This document shows positions 16,726-25,715 of a stretch of DNA of 64,000 nucleotides, piece after piece. The stretch lies in assembly GCA_963675955.2 (NCBI GenBank), contig CAXXVR010000002.1, positions 1,606,396 to 1,670,395 of the forward strand, read 5' to 3'. Both the position numbers and the translations under genes were made by a program. The DNA is from Desulfocicer sp963675955 (GTDB lineage Bacteria > Desulfobacterota > Desulfobacteria > Desulfobacterales > Desulfobacteraceae). Below the pieces are notes generated by a model. It searched no databases. It was not told where the DNA came from and was given only the letters and a program-made list of their open reading frames with translations. The stretch's first letter is position 1. Each line of letters opens with the position of its first letter.

Positions 16726-18672
16726 TTAATCACTTTCGACAATGGTTTTAAGTTGGCTGCTAAGTTCATTCAGATTGGCTACTGCAGCCTCGATCTGCCC
16801 GATTCCCGAAGATGTCTGTTCTGTCCCTGTCTGGATATCTTTCAGGGCCTGAGCCACCTGGTCCAGGCCAATCTGCTGTTGACCGGTTCCGGCAACGATC
16901 TGTTGAAAGGCCCGGATACTTTCTGTGGTCATATCAGTTAGCTGTCTGATGGTTTCAGCTGCAATCTCCGATGTTGAACGCCCTGTTTCAACTCGTTTAA
17001 CAGCCTCTTCCGTGGACATCACCGATGAGTTGATACCGCTTTGTATTTCACCTAAAATAGTTCGAACCTCTATGGTGGACTCTTTGGCCTGATCCGCAAG
17101 ATTTTTCATTTCATTGGCCACAACGGAAAATCTTTCACCCTGTCTGCCTGCACCCACAGCTTCAATGGCAGCATTCAAGGCTAAAAGGTTGGACTGCTCA
17201 GCAATATCATTGACCGTTGAGATAATATCCCCGATGGCCTGGGTTTTTTCACTGAGGGAGACAATGTTCTGTGCCACCTGCTCCACCTGTGATCTTATGG
17301 ACTCCATGATTGCATGGGTGTCTTCCACCGCACGGATACCGGTTTCACTGGCGGAACTGGTTGCCTCCGCAGCCTGGGCCACCTCTTTTGCCTTTTCCGA
17401 CACCTGGGATCCTGTTTCGCGGATTTCCTCCATGGTGGAACTGGTCTCTTGAACAGCTGCCGCCTGTTCTTTCATACTGCTGGACTGCTGCTGGATGGCC
17501 GCCAGAATCTCTGCAGATGTGGAATTGGAGTTCTGAACCGCATTCAAGGTCAGTTTGCTGAAATTTCTCAAGTCAGCGGTCATCTGTCTGAAGCATGTAT
17601 TTAAATGACCTATCTCATCATTGGAGGTTTCGATCTCTTCAATGGAGAAATCACGGGTGGCGACCCTGTCAGCCCATTTTGACAGTTTTTCCAGTGGGAC
17701 ACTGATGGATCGGCTGATGAAATAGCTCAAGAAACCGCCCAAGAAAAAACCGATGATCGTAAGACCTATGACAATCATTAACGTTGTTTTTACTGCATTA
17801 CGGCTCTTATCTCCGGCATTTTTGACGTCTGTTGCGGTCAGTGCCTGTACCTCATCAACCAGAATGGATTGAATTATCCGGCGCGACAGAATGATTTCGG
17901 AAGAATCTGCGATCTCCTCTTTTTCGATGGTAATGATGTCTTCTATCCGTTGTAGATTTGCGTTAAACATCTCTTCAATGGTCCCGGCCCATTGTTTTTC
18001 CTGGGAATTGAGTTCCAGTTGCTGATAGACTTCCAGAAAATGAATAAAATCAATTTTATTCTGAGTTATGTTATCCAGATAGGCATCTGAAAAGAAAATC
18101 AAATATCCGTTCATCGCCTTTATTATTTTATTGATATTGATTTCCATTTCCATGGATGTGTTCATTTTTTTCATATTTTCGGGATCATCGGGTATAATCA
18201 TGGCCTGAATATTGTCATTGAGAACTTTATTCATTTTGACATAATCGTCATATAAAAGTTTCAGCAGCGTGGACTGCTGTTTTTTGTTTTCCACCAGATG
18301 CGTTGACAGCGATACCATTTTACCAAAGGCTTTTTTTACCTTGTCCCCCAGTGCTCTGCCTTTATCTGTGGTGCAAAGGTCATGGTATTGTTTATGATAA
18401 CGGTTAAAGTCCTTGATTCCATTGTCGATACGGACAAGGTGTTCCGGATCTTCATCTAGCAGGTATCCGAGAACCCCGACTCCAATCCTGTTGACCTGAA
18501 CTTCCATTTCATTGGCCGTATTGGCCTGGATCATCTCGTTATCAAGAATATTGACCAGTGTGGTGTTGATCAGTGCAACTCTTTTATAGGCATTAAAACC
18601 CAGAATTACCAGAATGCCAAGCATAAGCAATGTCATGCTCCATAATTTCTTACCAATGGTGATCTTCATCAT
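16726..18672 (-). CDS. Methyl-accepting chemotaxis protein
   Basis: About 648 residues. TM1 (LWSMTLLMLGILVILGF) is near the N-terminus, followed by an all-helical extracytoplasmic sensor of about 270 residues, TM2 (TLMIVIGLTIIGFFLGGF), a HAMP linker and a long cytoplasmic coiled coil. The signalling tip is recognisable at DIAEQSNLLALNAAIEA. The tip continues VGAGRQGERFSVVANEM, where most MCPs read ARAGEQGRGFAVVADEV. Start at 18672 or 18669, tandem ATG codons behind AAGGAG; the longer reading would overlap the upstream cheW. Ligand unknown. It is the dedicated receptor of this operon. Confidence 0.93.
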   Translation of the reverse strand: MMKITIGKKLWSMTLLMLGILVILGFNAYKRVALINTTLVNILDNEMIQANTANEMEVQVNRIGVGVLGYLLDEDPEHLVRIDNGIKDFNRYHKQYHDLCTTDKGRALGDKVKKAFGKMVSLSTHLVENKKQQSTLLKLLYDDYVKMNKVLNDNIQAMIIPDDPENMKKMNTSMEMEININKIIKAMNGYLIFFSDAYLDNITQNKIDFIHFLEVYQQLELNSQEKQWAGTIEEMFNANLQRIEDIITIEKEEIADSSEIILSRRIIQSILVDEVQALTATDVKNAGDKSRNAVKTTLMIVIGLTIIGFFLGGFLSYFISRSISVPLEKLSKWADRVATRDFSIEEIETSNDEIGHLNTCFRQMTADLRNFSKLTLNAVQNSNSTSAEILAAIQQQSSSMKEQAAAVQETSSTMEEIRETGSQVSEKAKEVAQAAEATSSASETGIRAVEDTHAIMESIRSQVEQVAQNIVSLSEKTQAIGDIISTVNDIAEQSNLLALNAAIEAVGAGRQGERFSVVANEMKNLADQAKESTIEVRTILGEIQSGINSSVMSTEEAVKRVETGRSTSEIAAETIRQLTDMTTESIRAFQQIVAGTGQQQIGLDQVAQALKDIQTGTEQTSSGIGQIEAAVANLNELSSQLKTIVESD

Positions 18673-18685
18673 GGACTCCTTAGTG

Positions 18686-19225
18686 TTATTTCTTTGCAAA
18701 CAGTGGATGGGTGAAAATTTTAGGGATATCCAGCAGTATAATCCCATTTTGAAGGATTGATTTTCCAAATTTTGTCTTCATTTCATGGGGGGGGGACCCA
18801 AATCCGTCCAGGTCCTTTTCCTGAAAATAATGAATCTGGTCCAACTGGTGAACTCTCAGGCCCAGTCCCCCCTGTTTTAAGATGATCACGTATCCCCTTT
18901 CATCCTCCCCGGGCAGATCTGTAAATCCCATTAAAGACGACAGGTCTATAATACAATGAAGTTCAGCCTGCCTGTTTATGACACCAAGTATGCTTTTATC
19001 TGATTTCGGAAGCCAGGTGCAATTGGCATAGGGTAAAATGCAGGACAGATCTTCAAGCTTCAGGGCATACTGCTCCTTGCCCACATAGAAGACCAGGGTT
19101 GGGATTCTTTTTATGTCACTTGGTTTTTCCGTCTTTCGGTGTGCAAGATCAGATGCCCGTTTGCGAAATACAGCTGTTGTTGTATCTGGCGTATTTTCTT
19201 GGCTCAGTTTATCTTTGTCAGTCAT
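18686..19225 (-). CDS. cheW: CheW-like coupling protein (receptor-proximal)
   Basis: A 179-residue protein with a charged N-terminal extension of about 45 residues (DKDKLSQENTPDTTTA, then RKTEKPSDIKRIP) before the CheW fold, which starts at TLVFYVGKEQYALKLEDL. The fold links receptors to CheA. Second CheW of the operon, corresponding to WspD by position, 21 nt after the cheR gene. The conserved NRQAELHCIIDLSSLMG segment (the I-N-x-R-G-x-x-x-P-V-x-D-L equivalent) is diverged, with Leu-His in place of Ile-Pro. Confidence 0.88.
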   Translation of the reverse strand: MTDKDKLSQENTPDTTTAVFRKRASDLAHRKTEKPSDIKRIPTLVFYVGKEQYALKLEDLSCILPYANCTWLPKSDKSILGVINRQAELHCIIDLSSLMGFTDLPGEDERGYVIILKQGGLGLRVHQLDQIHYFQEKDLDGFGSPPHEMKTKFGKSILQNGIILLDIPKIFTHPLFAKK

Positions 19226-19246
19226 ATCCTCCGAATTCTCCTATCC

Positions 19247-20701
19247 TCAGGCGTTGAGAACTTCCAGGTGAAAATTACTCAGGATTTTTAATTGCCCGGC
19301 TGAAATCCCGTCAGCCATATGAAAAATAAAGGTGTCATCATAGGTTTTCAGCAGATCAATCACATTGCAAAAACTCTTTTTCGCCTTTTTCACATCCCCG
19401 GCCGACTGCTGCAGCAGGCCAAGATGGTAGTGGCCAAGAACAAATTTTCTATCAAGATACAGGGCCTTTTTCAGTGAAGTGACCGCCTCTGGAACAAGGC
19501 CCTTGTGCTCTGATAACAGGGCTGACAGCAGATGGACTGTGGTATCCAACGGATTTAGCTTGATCAGGTCCTGGCAAAGTCTGGATGCCTCATCCCATTT
19601 ACCCTGGTTTATCAGCTCATTTAGCCTTGCGGAATCCAATGAATTTTTTTCAGCAGTTTTCTGCCTTGTGATTGCAGGGGGGGGGCCGGGGAGCTGTCTT
19701 GGTTTTTTGACCGGTGGGGCGGTGTAATTGTTCGTGACTCTTAAGGTTGACAGGGGGACTGTCTTTTTTCTATTTGAAATTGATTTTTCAACGGCATCTG
19801 TCAGCTCGAATAAAAAGGGTTCAAAAACCCTGGGATTTTCCTCCGCAGTTTTACCCGTATTGTCTGCACAGTTTTGATAAAATGATGTCCCCGGCAGCAT
19901 GACGGTTTTAAATGACGTAAAATACCGGATATTGTGATCTGCATGTCCGATCACCAGCCAGCCATCCGGGACAAGGGCTTTCTGGAACTGCCGTATAAGT
20001 TTCTGGTTGGTTGTTGCATCAAAATAGATCATTACATTACGGCAAAAAATGATGTCAAAGGAATTCAGGTTTTGAAACACAGAGGGGAAGGGCATGGTGA
20101 TCAGATTATGATACTGGAATGACAGGTGTTTTTTGTATTCCGGCTTGATTTGCCATTTTCTGCCCTTTGGAAAAAAACAAGTCTGTTTGATCTGTTCCGG
20201 TGTTCCCCGAAATGACCATTGGGAGTACTCCCCTTTAATTGCCCGGTTCAAAAAATTTCTGTTTATGTCGGTGCCGATGATGCGCAGATCCCAACCCTGT
20301 AAGAGATGGGAAAAATGTTGGGCTATCATAATTGCAAGGGTATAGGCCTCTTCTCCGGTGGCGCATCCTGCGCTCCAGATCCACAGACGTTTTTCATGTC
20401 TGTTTTTTTTAATCACTTCAGGTAAAATAACATCTTTCAAGCCGTTAAACAGAGGCTCATCCCTGAAGAAGTGGGTTTCTCCAATGGTCAAATCGGAAAC
20501 AAGGAAGTCAAAGGCCACGGATTGTTCATCGGCACTGGAGGTGATCATTGAAAGGTATTGTCGGTAATCAACTGCCCCAGAATGTTCCATTGCCTTATGG
20601 ATTTTTCGGTAAAGTTCATCCGTTTTGTCCTGATAATAAATCAGACCTGTTTCTGAAAAGATAAACTGCTTTATTTTTTCAAAATCTGGATTATAAAGCA
20701 T
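19247..20701 (-). CDS. cheR: CheR-type MCP methyltransferase with C-terminal TPR
   Basis: A 484-residue WspC-like protein. The N-terminal CheR helical domain (1-80) is followed by the SAM-binding Rossmann domain with THFFRD, IWSAGCATGEEAYTLAI and FDIIFCRNVMIYF. A proline-rich linker (about 320-350) leads to tetratricopeptide repeats (about 360-465: LINQGKWDEASRLCQDLIKL, KGLVPEAVTSLKKALYLD, GHYHLGLLQQSAGDVKKA). It methylates glutamates on the MCP using S-adenosylmethionine. TPR-bearing CheR is typical of alternative-function (Wsp-like) chemosensory operons. It overlaps the upstream cheW by 11 nt. Confidence 0.93.
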   Translation of the reverse strand: MLYNPDFEKIKQFIFSETGLIYYQDKTDELYRKIHKAMEHSGAVDYRQYLSMITSSADEQSVAFDFLVSDLTIGETHFFRDEPLFNGLKDVILPEVIKKNRHEKRLWIWSAGCATGEEAYTLAIMIAQHFSHLLQGWDLRIIGTDINRNFLNRAIKGEYSQWSFRGTPEQIKQTCFFPKGRKWQIKPEYKKHLSFQYHNLITMPFPSVFQNLNSFDIIFCRNVMIYFDATTNQKLIRQFQKALVPDGWLVIGHADHNIRYFTSFKTVMLPGTSFYQNCADNTGKTAEENPRVFEPFLFELTDAVEKSISNRKKTVPLSTLRVTNNYTAPPVKKPRQLPGPPPAITRQKTAEKNSLDSARLNELINQGKWDEASRLCQDLIKLNPLDTTVHLLSALLSEHKGLVPEAVTSLKKALYLDRKFVLGHYHLGLLQQSAGDVKKAKKSFCNVIDLLKTYDDTFIFHMADGISAGQLKILSNFHLEVLNA

Positions 20702-21224
20702 GAATATTGTCTTTTTTGTGTAATTTGTTTAAACGTTTCTGTGCCAATGCCTGGAATTCAGCCATTCTTGTCTTTTCCTGGGCCAGCAGGATCCGCTCCG
20801 GTTTTAAGAGGTAAAAAATTTCTTCATTCTGGTTTTTTCCGGACATGGAAACGCATTGGTTGAACACTGAATCATCGTCTAAAGCATTCAGTCGCTTGTT
20901 GTCCAGGCGCTCAACGTTTAGCACCTCTTCTACAATGAGCGCACAAGGTGCATCTTCTTTTCCAATGATCACAAGCGGTGTGTACCTGTGAACAGACTGC
21001 CGGGGAAAGCCCATAAGGGTGGCAAAATCCACAACTGGAATGGCCTTGCCTTCAATATTGATAAAACCGTTCAGGAACGAGGGAATCCCTGGGGGCGTCA
21101 ATAATTCTGCCATATGAAGGATTTCTGTTGTGTCTTTTACATCCAGGGCAAACAAGATTCCTGACACTCGAAATTGTACGATCCATTGCTTGGAAAACGC
21201 CTTTTCAGTATTGGGTTGATTCAT
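20691..21224 (-). CDS. cheW: CheW-like coupling protein (first gene of the chemosensory operon)
   Basis: A 177-residue CheW-fold protein (QFRVSGILFALDVKDTTEI at 19-37, then PSFLNGFINIEGKAIPVVDF), corresponding to WspB by position. It is the first gene of a seven-gene minus-strand operon with short gaps or overlaps: cheW, cheR, cheW, MCP, cheA, cheB, hybrid kinase. The C-terminus carries an extra charged helix (EFQALAQKRLNKLHKKDN). The promoter should lie within 21,225-21,290; no sigma-54 or strong sigma-70 consensus stands out. Confidence 0.9.
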   Translation of the reverse strand: MNQPNTEKAFSKQWIVQFRVSGILFALDVKDTTEILHMAELLTPPGIPSFLNGFINIEGKAIPVVDFATLMGFPRQSVHRYTPLVIIGKEDAPCALIVEEVLNVERLDNKRLNALDDDSVFNQCVSMSGKNQNEEIFYLLKPERILLAQEKTRMAEFQALAQKRLNKLHKKDNIHAL

Positions 21225-21259
21225 GTATCGGCATCTCCTGTCCTATGCGCTCACATTGT

Positions 21260-22110
21260 GAAACCATTGTTGTTTTGGGGTTTGGTCATAATATGGACCA
21301 CTCATCACATTTGGTGGACCAACGGGGTCAGGCTTGTGTTATCGACACATAGCCTGTGTAAAGTCAAAAAGTACCGATAATGCCAATAACGCAAGCCTGA
21401 CCCCACCCCAACTGACCCCACCCCAAATTGGGCCATGTTGTGACCAAGCCCTTTTTTTGCAATGTTAAAAGCTTTTGTCACTAAATGTTAAATTAGAAGT
21501 CACAATAAAACCGATAGATAACACTACAACAAGTAAAAGTATACCGTCAATATATTCTGCCGTGTGGGTTTTTTATATGAAAAAGTGGGTACTGGGTTTT
21601 GGGTTCTAGGTACTGGGCACTAACAGCGACTGATTTTTCATAATTCGTTGTGTCCGACAGGACATGTGGGTTATATGAAAAGGCAGCCTCCAAGTCAACT
21701 TCAGCAGAGCCGCCCCCCCCGATGGGCAATAGGAACCGGACAATTGAGGTGTCTACAGTTCCGGTCCGGGCCCATTGCCCGCCGGGGGGGGGCGGCGGTA
21801 TAATACCATTTGGCTCGGGCGCATTCCCATTTTTCCGGATCGTGCTTAATCAGAGAGGGGTCAGGCTGGCGTTTAAATGGAAAAAAAGTTTGACACCAAG
21901 GAGTACTTTTTATATATGGTTATATATCAATTTGATATATAACCATATGAATTGGGCTTGGTCACAGCAGGGGCCGCCCGTCACATTTAATGGACCAGCG
22001 GGGTCAGGCTTGTGTTATTGGCGTTATCGACCACAGCCTGTGCAAAGGCCAAAAGCACCGATAATGCCAATAACGCAAGCCCCGAGTGGCCCACGTTGTG
22101 ACCAAGCCCT
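21260..22110. repeat. Cluster of dispersed intergenic repeats
   Basis: No credible gene in this 900-bp gap. It holds two related copies of a repeat at about 21,265-21,450 and 21,955-22,110, sharing GGTCAGGCTTGTGTTAT, ACCGATAATGCCAATAACG and TTGTGACCAAGCCCT. Within each copy the CAGGCTTGTGTTAT end and the AATAACGCAAGCCTGA end form an imperfect inverted repeat. Between them lies a GC-rich hairpin (arms of C8 at 21,713-21,720 and G9 at 21,784-21,792, extended by flanking GCCGC/GCGGC) with a close relative at 56,940-57,015. Short runs such as GGGTACTGGGTTTTGGGTT are low-complexity. Confidence 0.7.
21914..21948. repeat. Perfect 17-bp inverted repeat
   Basis: ATATGGTTATATATCAA and its exact complement flank a single T. 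It could be a cruciform-forming site, a dyad operator or a mobile-element end. It is embedded in the repeat cluster and not obviously tied to a promoter. Confidence 0.75.
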
Positions 22111-22130
22111 GTGAATTAAAGGAGCGTATT

Positions 22131-23228
22131 ATGGGAGCCGAAATTTATAAGCTTCTTCGGGAACAGATGGACCAGTACTCAACTGGATTTCCGGCAAGTG
22201 AATCGGGTGTGGAAATTAAAATTCTTGAAAAAATTTACACCGAGTCGGATGCCGAGATGTATCTGGAACTTTCCATGCTGCTTGAATCTCCCGAATCCCT
22301 GGCTGAACGAACAGGTAAATCACCCGAAGAGACTGCCGAGAAACTGGAGGATATGGCACAAAGGGGACTTCTTTTCCGCCATGTAAAAGAGGGGAAGAAA
22401 AGATACTCGGCCATTCCTTTTGTCATCGGTTCCTACGAGTTCCAGCTGGGACGCATGGACAAAGAGCTGGCAGAACTCACCAATGCCTATATGGAAGAGG
22501 TTTTTCTCACTAAAATGGCCAATAATGTGGTTCCCCTTAGAACCATTCCGGTGGGAAAGTCCATTGATGTGGTCCATAAGGTGGCCGCCTACGAAGATGC
22601 CAAAGCCATCGTTAAGAGTAAAAATAAGATTGCCGTGGCAAACTGCATCTGTCGTACCCAGCAGGGGCTTTTGAACAAGGGGTGTGACAAACCCCGGGAA
22701 GTTTGCCTTATGTTTGGTTCCCATGCGGATTATTACGTTGAAAACAAGATGGGCCGTTTTATAGACCAGGAAGAGGCCTGCAGGATTCTGGATCAATGTG
22801 AGGAGGCCGGTCTTGTGAACCAGCCAGCCAACATGGTTAATCCGGGAGGAATGTGTAATTGCTGCGGAGACTGCTGCGGTGTACTGCGGGCTTTGAACCT
22901 GCTGCCCAACCCGGGAGAACTGGTATACAACAGGTACTGGGCCGTTGTCGATGAAGAGGCGTGTATTGCCTGTGAGACCTGCCTGGATCGCTGCCAGATG
23001 GGTGCCATTGAGATCGGGGCAGGTGATGATGCTGCCGTGATAAACGTGTCTCGGTGCATCGGATGTGGCCTTTGCGTTACCACCTGTCCCACAGAGGCCA
23101 TCCATCTGGAGGAAAAGCCCAAAGAACACCAGGTGGCTCCACCAGCCAGCGGCCAGGAACTTATGGCCATCACTGCAGAAAAAAGGGGAACCTCTCTGAT
23201 TCCCCTGAAAATGCAGTCCCAACAATAA
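22131..23228 (+). CDS. 4Fe-4S ferredoxin-like protein with N-terminal winged-helix-like region
   Basis: A 365-residue protein. Residues about 20-110 look like a winged-helix segment (ESPESLAERTGKSPEE, then DMAQRGLLF). The middle has a Cys cluster (NCICRTQQGLLNKGCDKPRE, with VC following) and GGMCNCCGDCCGVL. The C-terminus has two classical [4Fe-4S] motifs, CIACETCLDRCQMG and CIGCGLCVTTCPTEA. Start at 22131 with AAGGAG 7 nt upstream. Such proteins are common in anaerobic Desulfobacterota, but their electron partners are not established. It is followed 114 nt later by a PadR regulator. Confidence 0.85.
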   Translation: MGAEIYKLLREQMDQYSTGFPASESGVEIKILEKIYTESDAEMYLELSMLLESPESLAERTGKSPEETAEKLEDMAQRGLLFRHVKEGKKRYSAIPFVIGSYEFQLGRMDKELAELTNAYMEEVFLTKMANNVVPLRTIPVGKSIDVVHKVAAYEDAKAIVKSKNKIAVANCICRTQQGLLNKGCDKPREVCLMFGSHADYYVENKMGRFIDQEEACRILDQCEEAGLVNQPANMVNPGGMCNCCGDCCGVLRALNLLPNPGELVYNRYWAVVDEEACIACETCLDRCQMGAIEIGAGDDAAVINVSRCIGCGLCVTTCPTEAIHLEEKPKEHQVAPPASGQELMAITAEKRGTSLIPLKMQSQQ

Positions 23229-23254
23229 CAATACTTCAGACAGTTTTTGTAAGT

Positions 23255-23325
23255 GGTTGTTTTTCTCAGTGGGGCGCCTGACCCCGTTGGTCCACCCAAT
23301 GTGACCAGTGGCCCAGGCCCCCTAT
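23255..23325. repeat. Dispersed repeat fragment
   Basis: GGGGCGCCTGACCCCGTTGG, then TCCACCCAATGTGACCAGTGGCCCAGG. The same words occur near 21,300, 28,918, 30,955, 31,145 and 56,675. It sits between the ferredoxin-like gene and the PadR gene and leaves only a short leader before the latter. Confidence 0.65.
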
Positions 23326-23342
23326 TTTTATTGGAGGATGGT

Positions 23343-23867
23343 ATGGTTGAAATGATGCTGCTCGGATTTCTCATGGATGGTGAGAAGACCGGGTATGAAA
23401 TTAAAAAGTATATGGAGAACAGTACCCACTATTTTTTCAACACCGGGTTCAGCAGCATCTATCCCAAGTTTAAAAAATTAGAAAAAGACGGCCGGGTTGA
23501 AGTCAGTCAGCGGATCAAGAATGGAAAATTAAATAAGATTTATACCATTACTGATTCTGGACGGGTGCTGTTCAAACAGTGGCTGGAATTGCCCCCCCGG
23601 ATCGGTCGAATCAGGGATGAGGCACTGCTGAAGGTTTTTTTTTACGATTACCTTGAAAAGGAACAGATCCAGGAGCAACTGACGCTTTACAACCAGGAGA
23701 TTAAAAATCAGTTGCAGGCCATCAATGACATCAAAGACCGCGTCACCCAATATAATGTAGAACCCTGGAAGCGAACCACCCTGGAATTCGGCATCCGGTA
23801 TTATACTTTCATGGAAGAATGCTTCAAAGATATGTTAGATAAACTCCAAAATAACAGCACTTCCTGA
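23343..23867 (+). CDS. PadR-family transcriptional regulator
   Basis: A 174-residue protein with an N-terminal winged helix (LLGFLMDGEKTGYEIKKYM, then SSIYPKFKKLEKDGRVE) and a C-terminal helical dimerisation region of the PadR/Vir type (about 95-170). Start at 23343, with GGAGG just upstream. The usual role is repression relieved by a small effector. The target is unknown; the preceding ferredoxin-like gene is the closest candidate. Confidence 0.9.
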   Translation: MVEMMLLGFLMDGEKTGYEIKKYMENSTHYFFNTGFSSIYPKFKKLEKDGRVEVSQRIKNGKLNKIYTITDSGRVLFKQWLELPPRIGRIRDEALLKVFFYDYLEKEQIQEQLTLYNQEIKNQLQAINDIKDRVTQYNVEPWKRTTLEFGIRYYTFMEECFKDMLDKLQNNSTS

Positions 23868-23912
23868 TCTGAAAAGATGGGCCTCCTGTTAAATTATCAA
23901 TAACCATGATCC

Positions 23913-24707
23913 TCACCCGTCCAGCAAAATAAAGGGCTTACCAGACCGGGGATGCCGATCCACAATCACCGGTGTCTTATAAACCGTTTCAATGTATTCC
24001 TTGGTAATGACATTCTCAGGAGAACCCGTACAAAACACCTCCCCCGCCTTGCCGTTTAACAGAATCAACCGATGGGCATACTCACTTGCCAGATTCAAGT
24101 CATGGAGCACCATGATCACCGACAGGTTAAACTGCTGGTTCAGCCGTCTGATCTGATTTAAAATCACCGCCTGGTGGGTGATGTCCAGGTGGGAGGTGGG
24201 TTCATCAAGCAAAAGCAGGTCCGGCTCCTGTACCAATGCTCTGGCAATGGCCGCCAGCTGCTGCTGTCCACCGCTGATGGCATCCATGGATTTTTCTGCA
24301 AGATGGGCGATGCCAAGCAGTTCAAGGGTTTCCTTTACCTTGTCAATGTCTGCCTTGCGTTCAAAAAACTGGTACCGTTTAAAATAGGGCAATCGCCCCA
24401 TGAGCACATAGGCCGACACCGTCATGGAGGGCATGTCAATGGTCTGGGATACCCGGGCCACGGTTCTGGCAATGCAGGCCCGGGAAAGATGGCGTATCTC
24501 CTCTCCCCTGATGAATATCTTGCCCTGCCTGGGCGTTAGCACCCCGCAAAGCGTCTTTAAAAGGGTGGTTTTCCCCGATCCGTTGGGACCGATGATGCTG
24601 ATGATCTCGCCCTTTTGTGCCTCAAAACAGATATCTTTCAGCACCGGGATCTTGCCATATCCGCAGTAAAGATGGTCCGCCGTTAAAATGGCTGTCTGTT
24701 CGCTCAT
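23913..24707 (-). CDS. btuD: Cobalamin-type ABC transporter ATP-binding protein
   Basis: A 264-residue ATPase of the FecE/BtuD/HmuV family. Walker A GPNGSGKTT, signature SGGQQQLAAIARAL, Walker B LLLLDEPTSHLD and the switch His in VLHDLNLASEYAHR are intact. Start at 24707, overlapping the permease stop as ATGA, so the two are translationally coupled. It energises the permease encoded directly upstream. Linkage to a B12 riboswitch, a CbiZ fusion and a TonB receptor makes corrinoids the likely substrate. Confidence 0.9.
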   Translation of the reverse strand: MSEQTAILTADHLYCGYGKIPVLKDICFEAQKGEIISIIGPNGSGKTTLLKTLCGVLTPRQGKIFIRGEEIRHLSRACIARTVARVSQTIDMPSMTVSAYVLMGRLPYFKRYQFFERKADIDKVKETLELLGIAHLAEKSMDAISGGQQQLAAIARALVQEPDLLLLDEPTSHLDITHQAVILNQIRRLNQQFNLSVIMVLHDLNLASEYAHRLILLNGKAGEVFCTGSPENVITKEYIETVYKTPVIVDRHPRSGKPFILLDG

Positions 24708-25714
24708 GATACGGTTCGCTTTTGGGTTAAGACATAAATAAATACCACCCCGCCAATGATGCCGGTGATCACTCCCACGGGCAGTTCCAGGGGAGAGATG
24801 ATGGTGCGGGCAATGACATCGCACAAGGTGAGAAAAGAGGCCCCTGCCAGAAACGATCCCAACAGCAGAATACGATGGTCAGAACCCACGGTCATGCGCA
24901 TGAAATGGGGTACAATAAGCCCTGCAAACATGATAATACCCCCCACGGACACACTGATCCCGGTGAGGATGGAGGCCGTGATAAAAAGCACCTTTTTGGA
25001 TCGTTCAATGTTGATGCCAAGGTTCACGGCCTCTTCTTCACCCAGGGAAAGGGCGTTTAAATCCAGACAGAAAAAAAGAGAGATTACAAGGCCCGCAAGG
25101 GAGCCAAAGCAGCAGATTTTAATCAATGTCAGGTTGGTTTCATCCAGGGAGCCCATGATCCAGAACACAATAGTCTGCAGCTCATCACTTTTTGATACGG
25201 CCATGAGCAGCATCACAAGAGAAGAGCACACAAAGCTGATCATCACCCCGGTGAGCAGCATGGTATCGGTCTTGACCATGCCGGTCTTGATGCTGATGAG
25301 ATACACCAGGGTGATCACGGTGAGTGCCCCGAAAAATCCCGACAGGGGATAGGCAATGATGCCGATGATCACATGCCATTTAAACAGGATGTTCAGACAC
25401 ACCCCAAGGGATGCTCCGCCGGAGATGCCAAGGGTGTAGGGTTCCACTAGGGGATTTCTGAAAAGCCCTTGCAAGATGGCCCCGGCAAGGCTCAAGGCCC
25501 CGCCTGTGGCAATGCCTAAAAGGATGCGGGGCATGCGGATTTTAAACAAAATATTGTAATCGGTGGTCCCCTGTCCATGGAAAATAATGCCGGGAATGTC
25601 CTTGATGGCAATACCGGCACTGCCCGTACACAGGGCCAAGGCACACACAAACAACAGCAGTATCACCAGAAACACAAGTACCCAGGCCCAGGAGATGAAT
25701 CGCGATCGTCCCAT
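24704..25714 (-). CDS. btuC: FecCD-family (BtuC-type) permease
   Basis: A 336-residue integral membrane protein with about ten hydrophobic segments. Family motifs include RMPRILLGIATGGALSLAGA, QGLFRNPLVEPYTLGISGGA and FAGLIVPHFMRMTVGSDHR. Length matches BtuC/FhuB-type subunits. It starts 1 nt after the stop of the upstream binding-protein fusion and overlaps btuD. It should form the inner-membrane channel for a corrinoid or, less likely, a siderophore/haem. Confidence 0.9.
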   Translation of the reverse strand: MGRSRFISWAWVLVFLVILLLFVCALALCTGSAGIAIKDIPGIIFHGQGTTDYNILFKIRMPRILLGIATGGALSLAGAILQGLFRNPLVEPYTLGISGGASLGVCLNILFKWHVIIGIIAYPLSGFFGALTVITLVYLISIKTGMVKTDTMLLTGVMISFVCSSLVMLLMAVSKSDELQTIVFWIMGSLDETNLTLIKICCFGSLAGLVISLFFCLDLNALSLGEEEAVNLGINIERSKKVLFITASILTGISVSVGGIIMFAGLIVPHFMRMTVGSDHRILLLGSFLAGASFLTLCDVIARTIISPLELPVGVITGIIGGVVFIYVLTQKRTVS

Positions 25715-25715
25715 G

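Noticed and set aside
21650..22114. 154-codon frame in the repeat cluster
   Set aside because: It consists of dispersed repeat and hairpin sequence, with glycine and proline runs from C/G tracts. No ribosome-binding site.
22320..23231. 303-codon minus-strand frame
   Set aside because: Antisense to the ferredoxin-like gene, whose Cys motifs prove the plus strand is coding.
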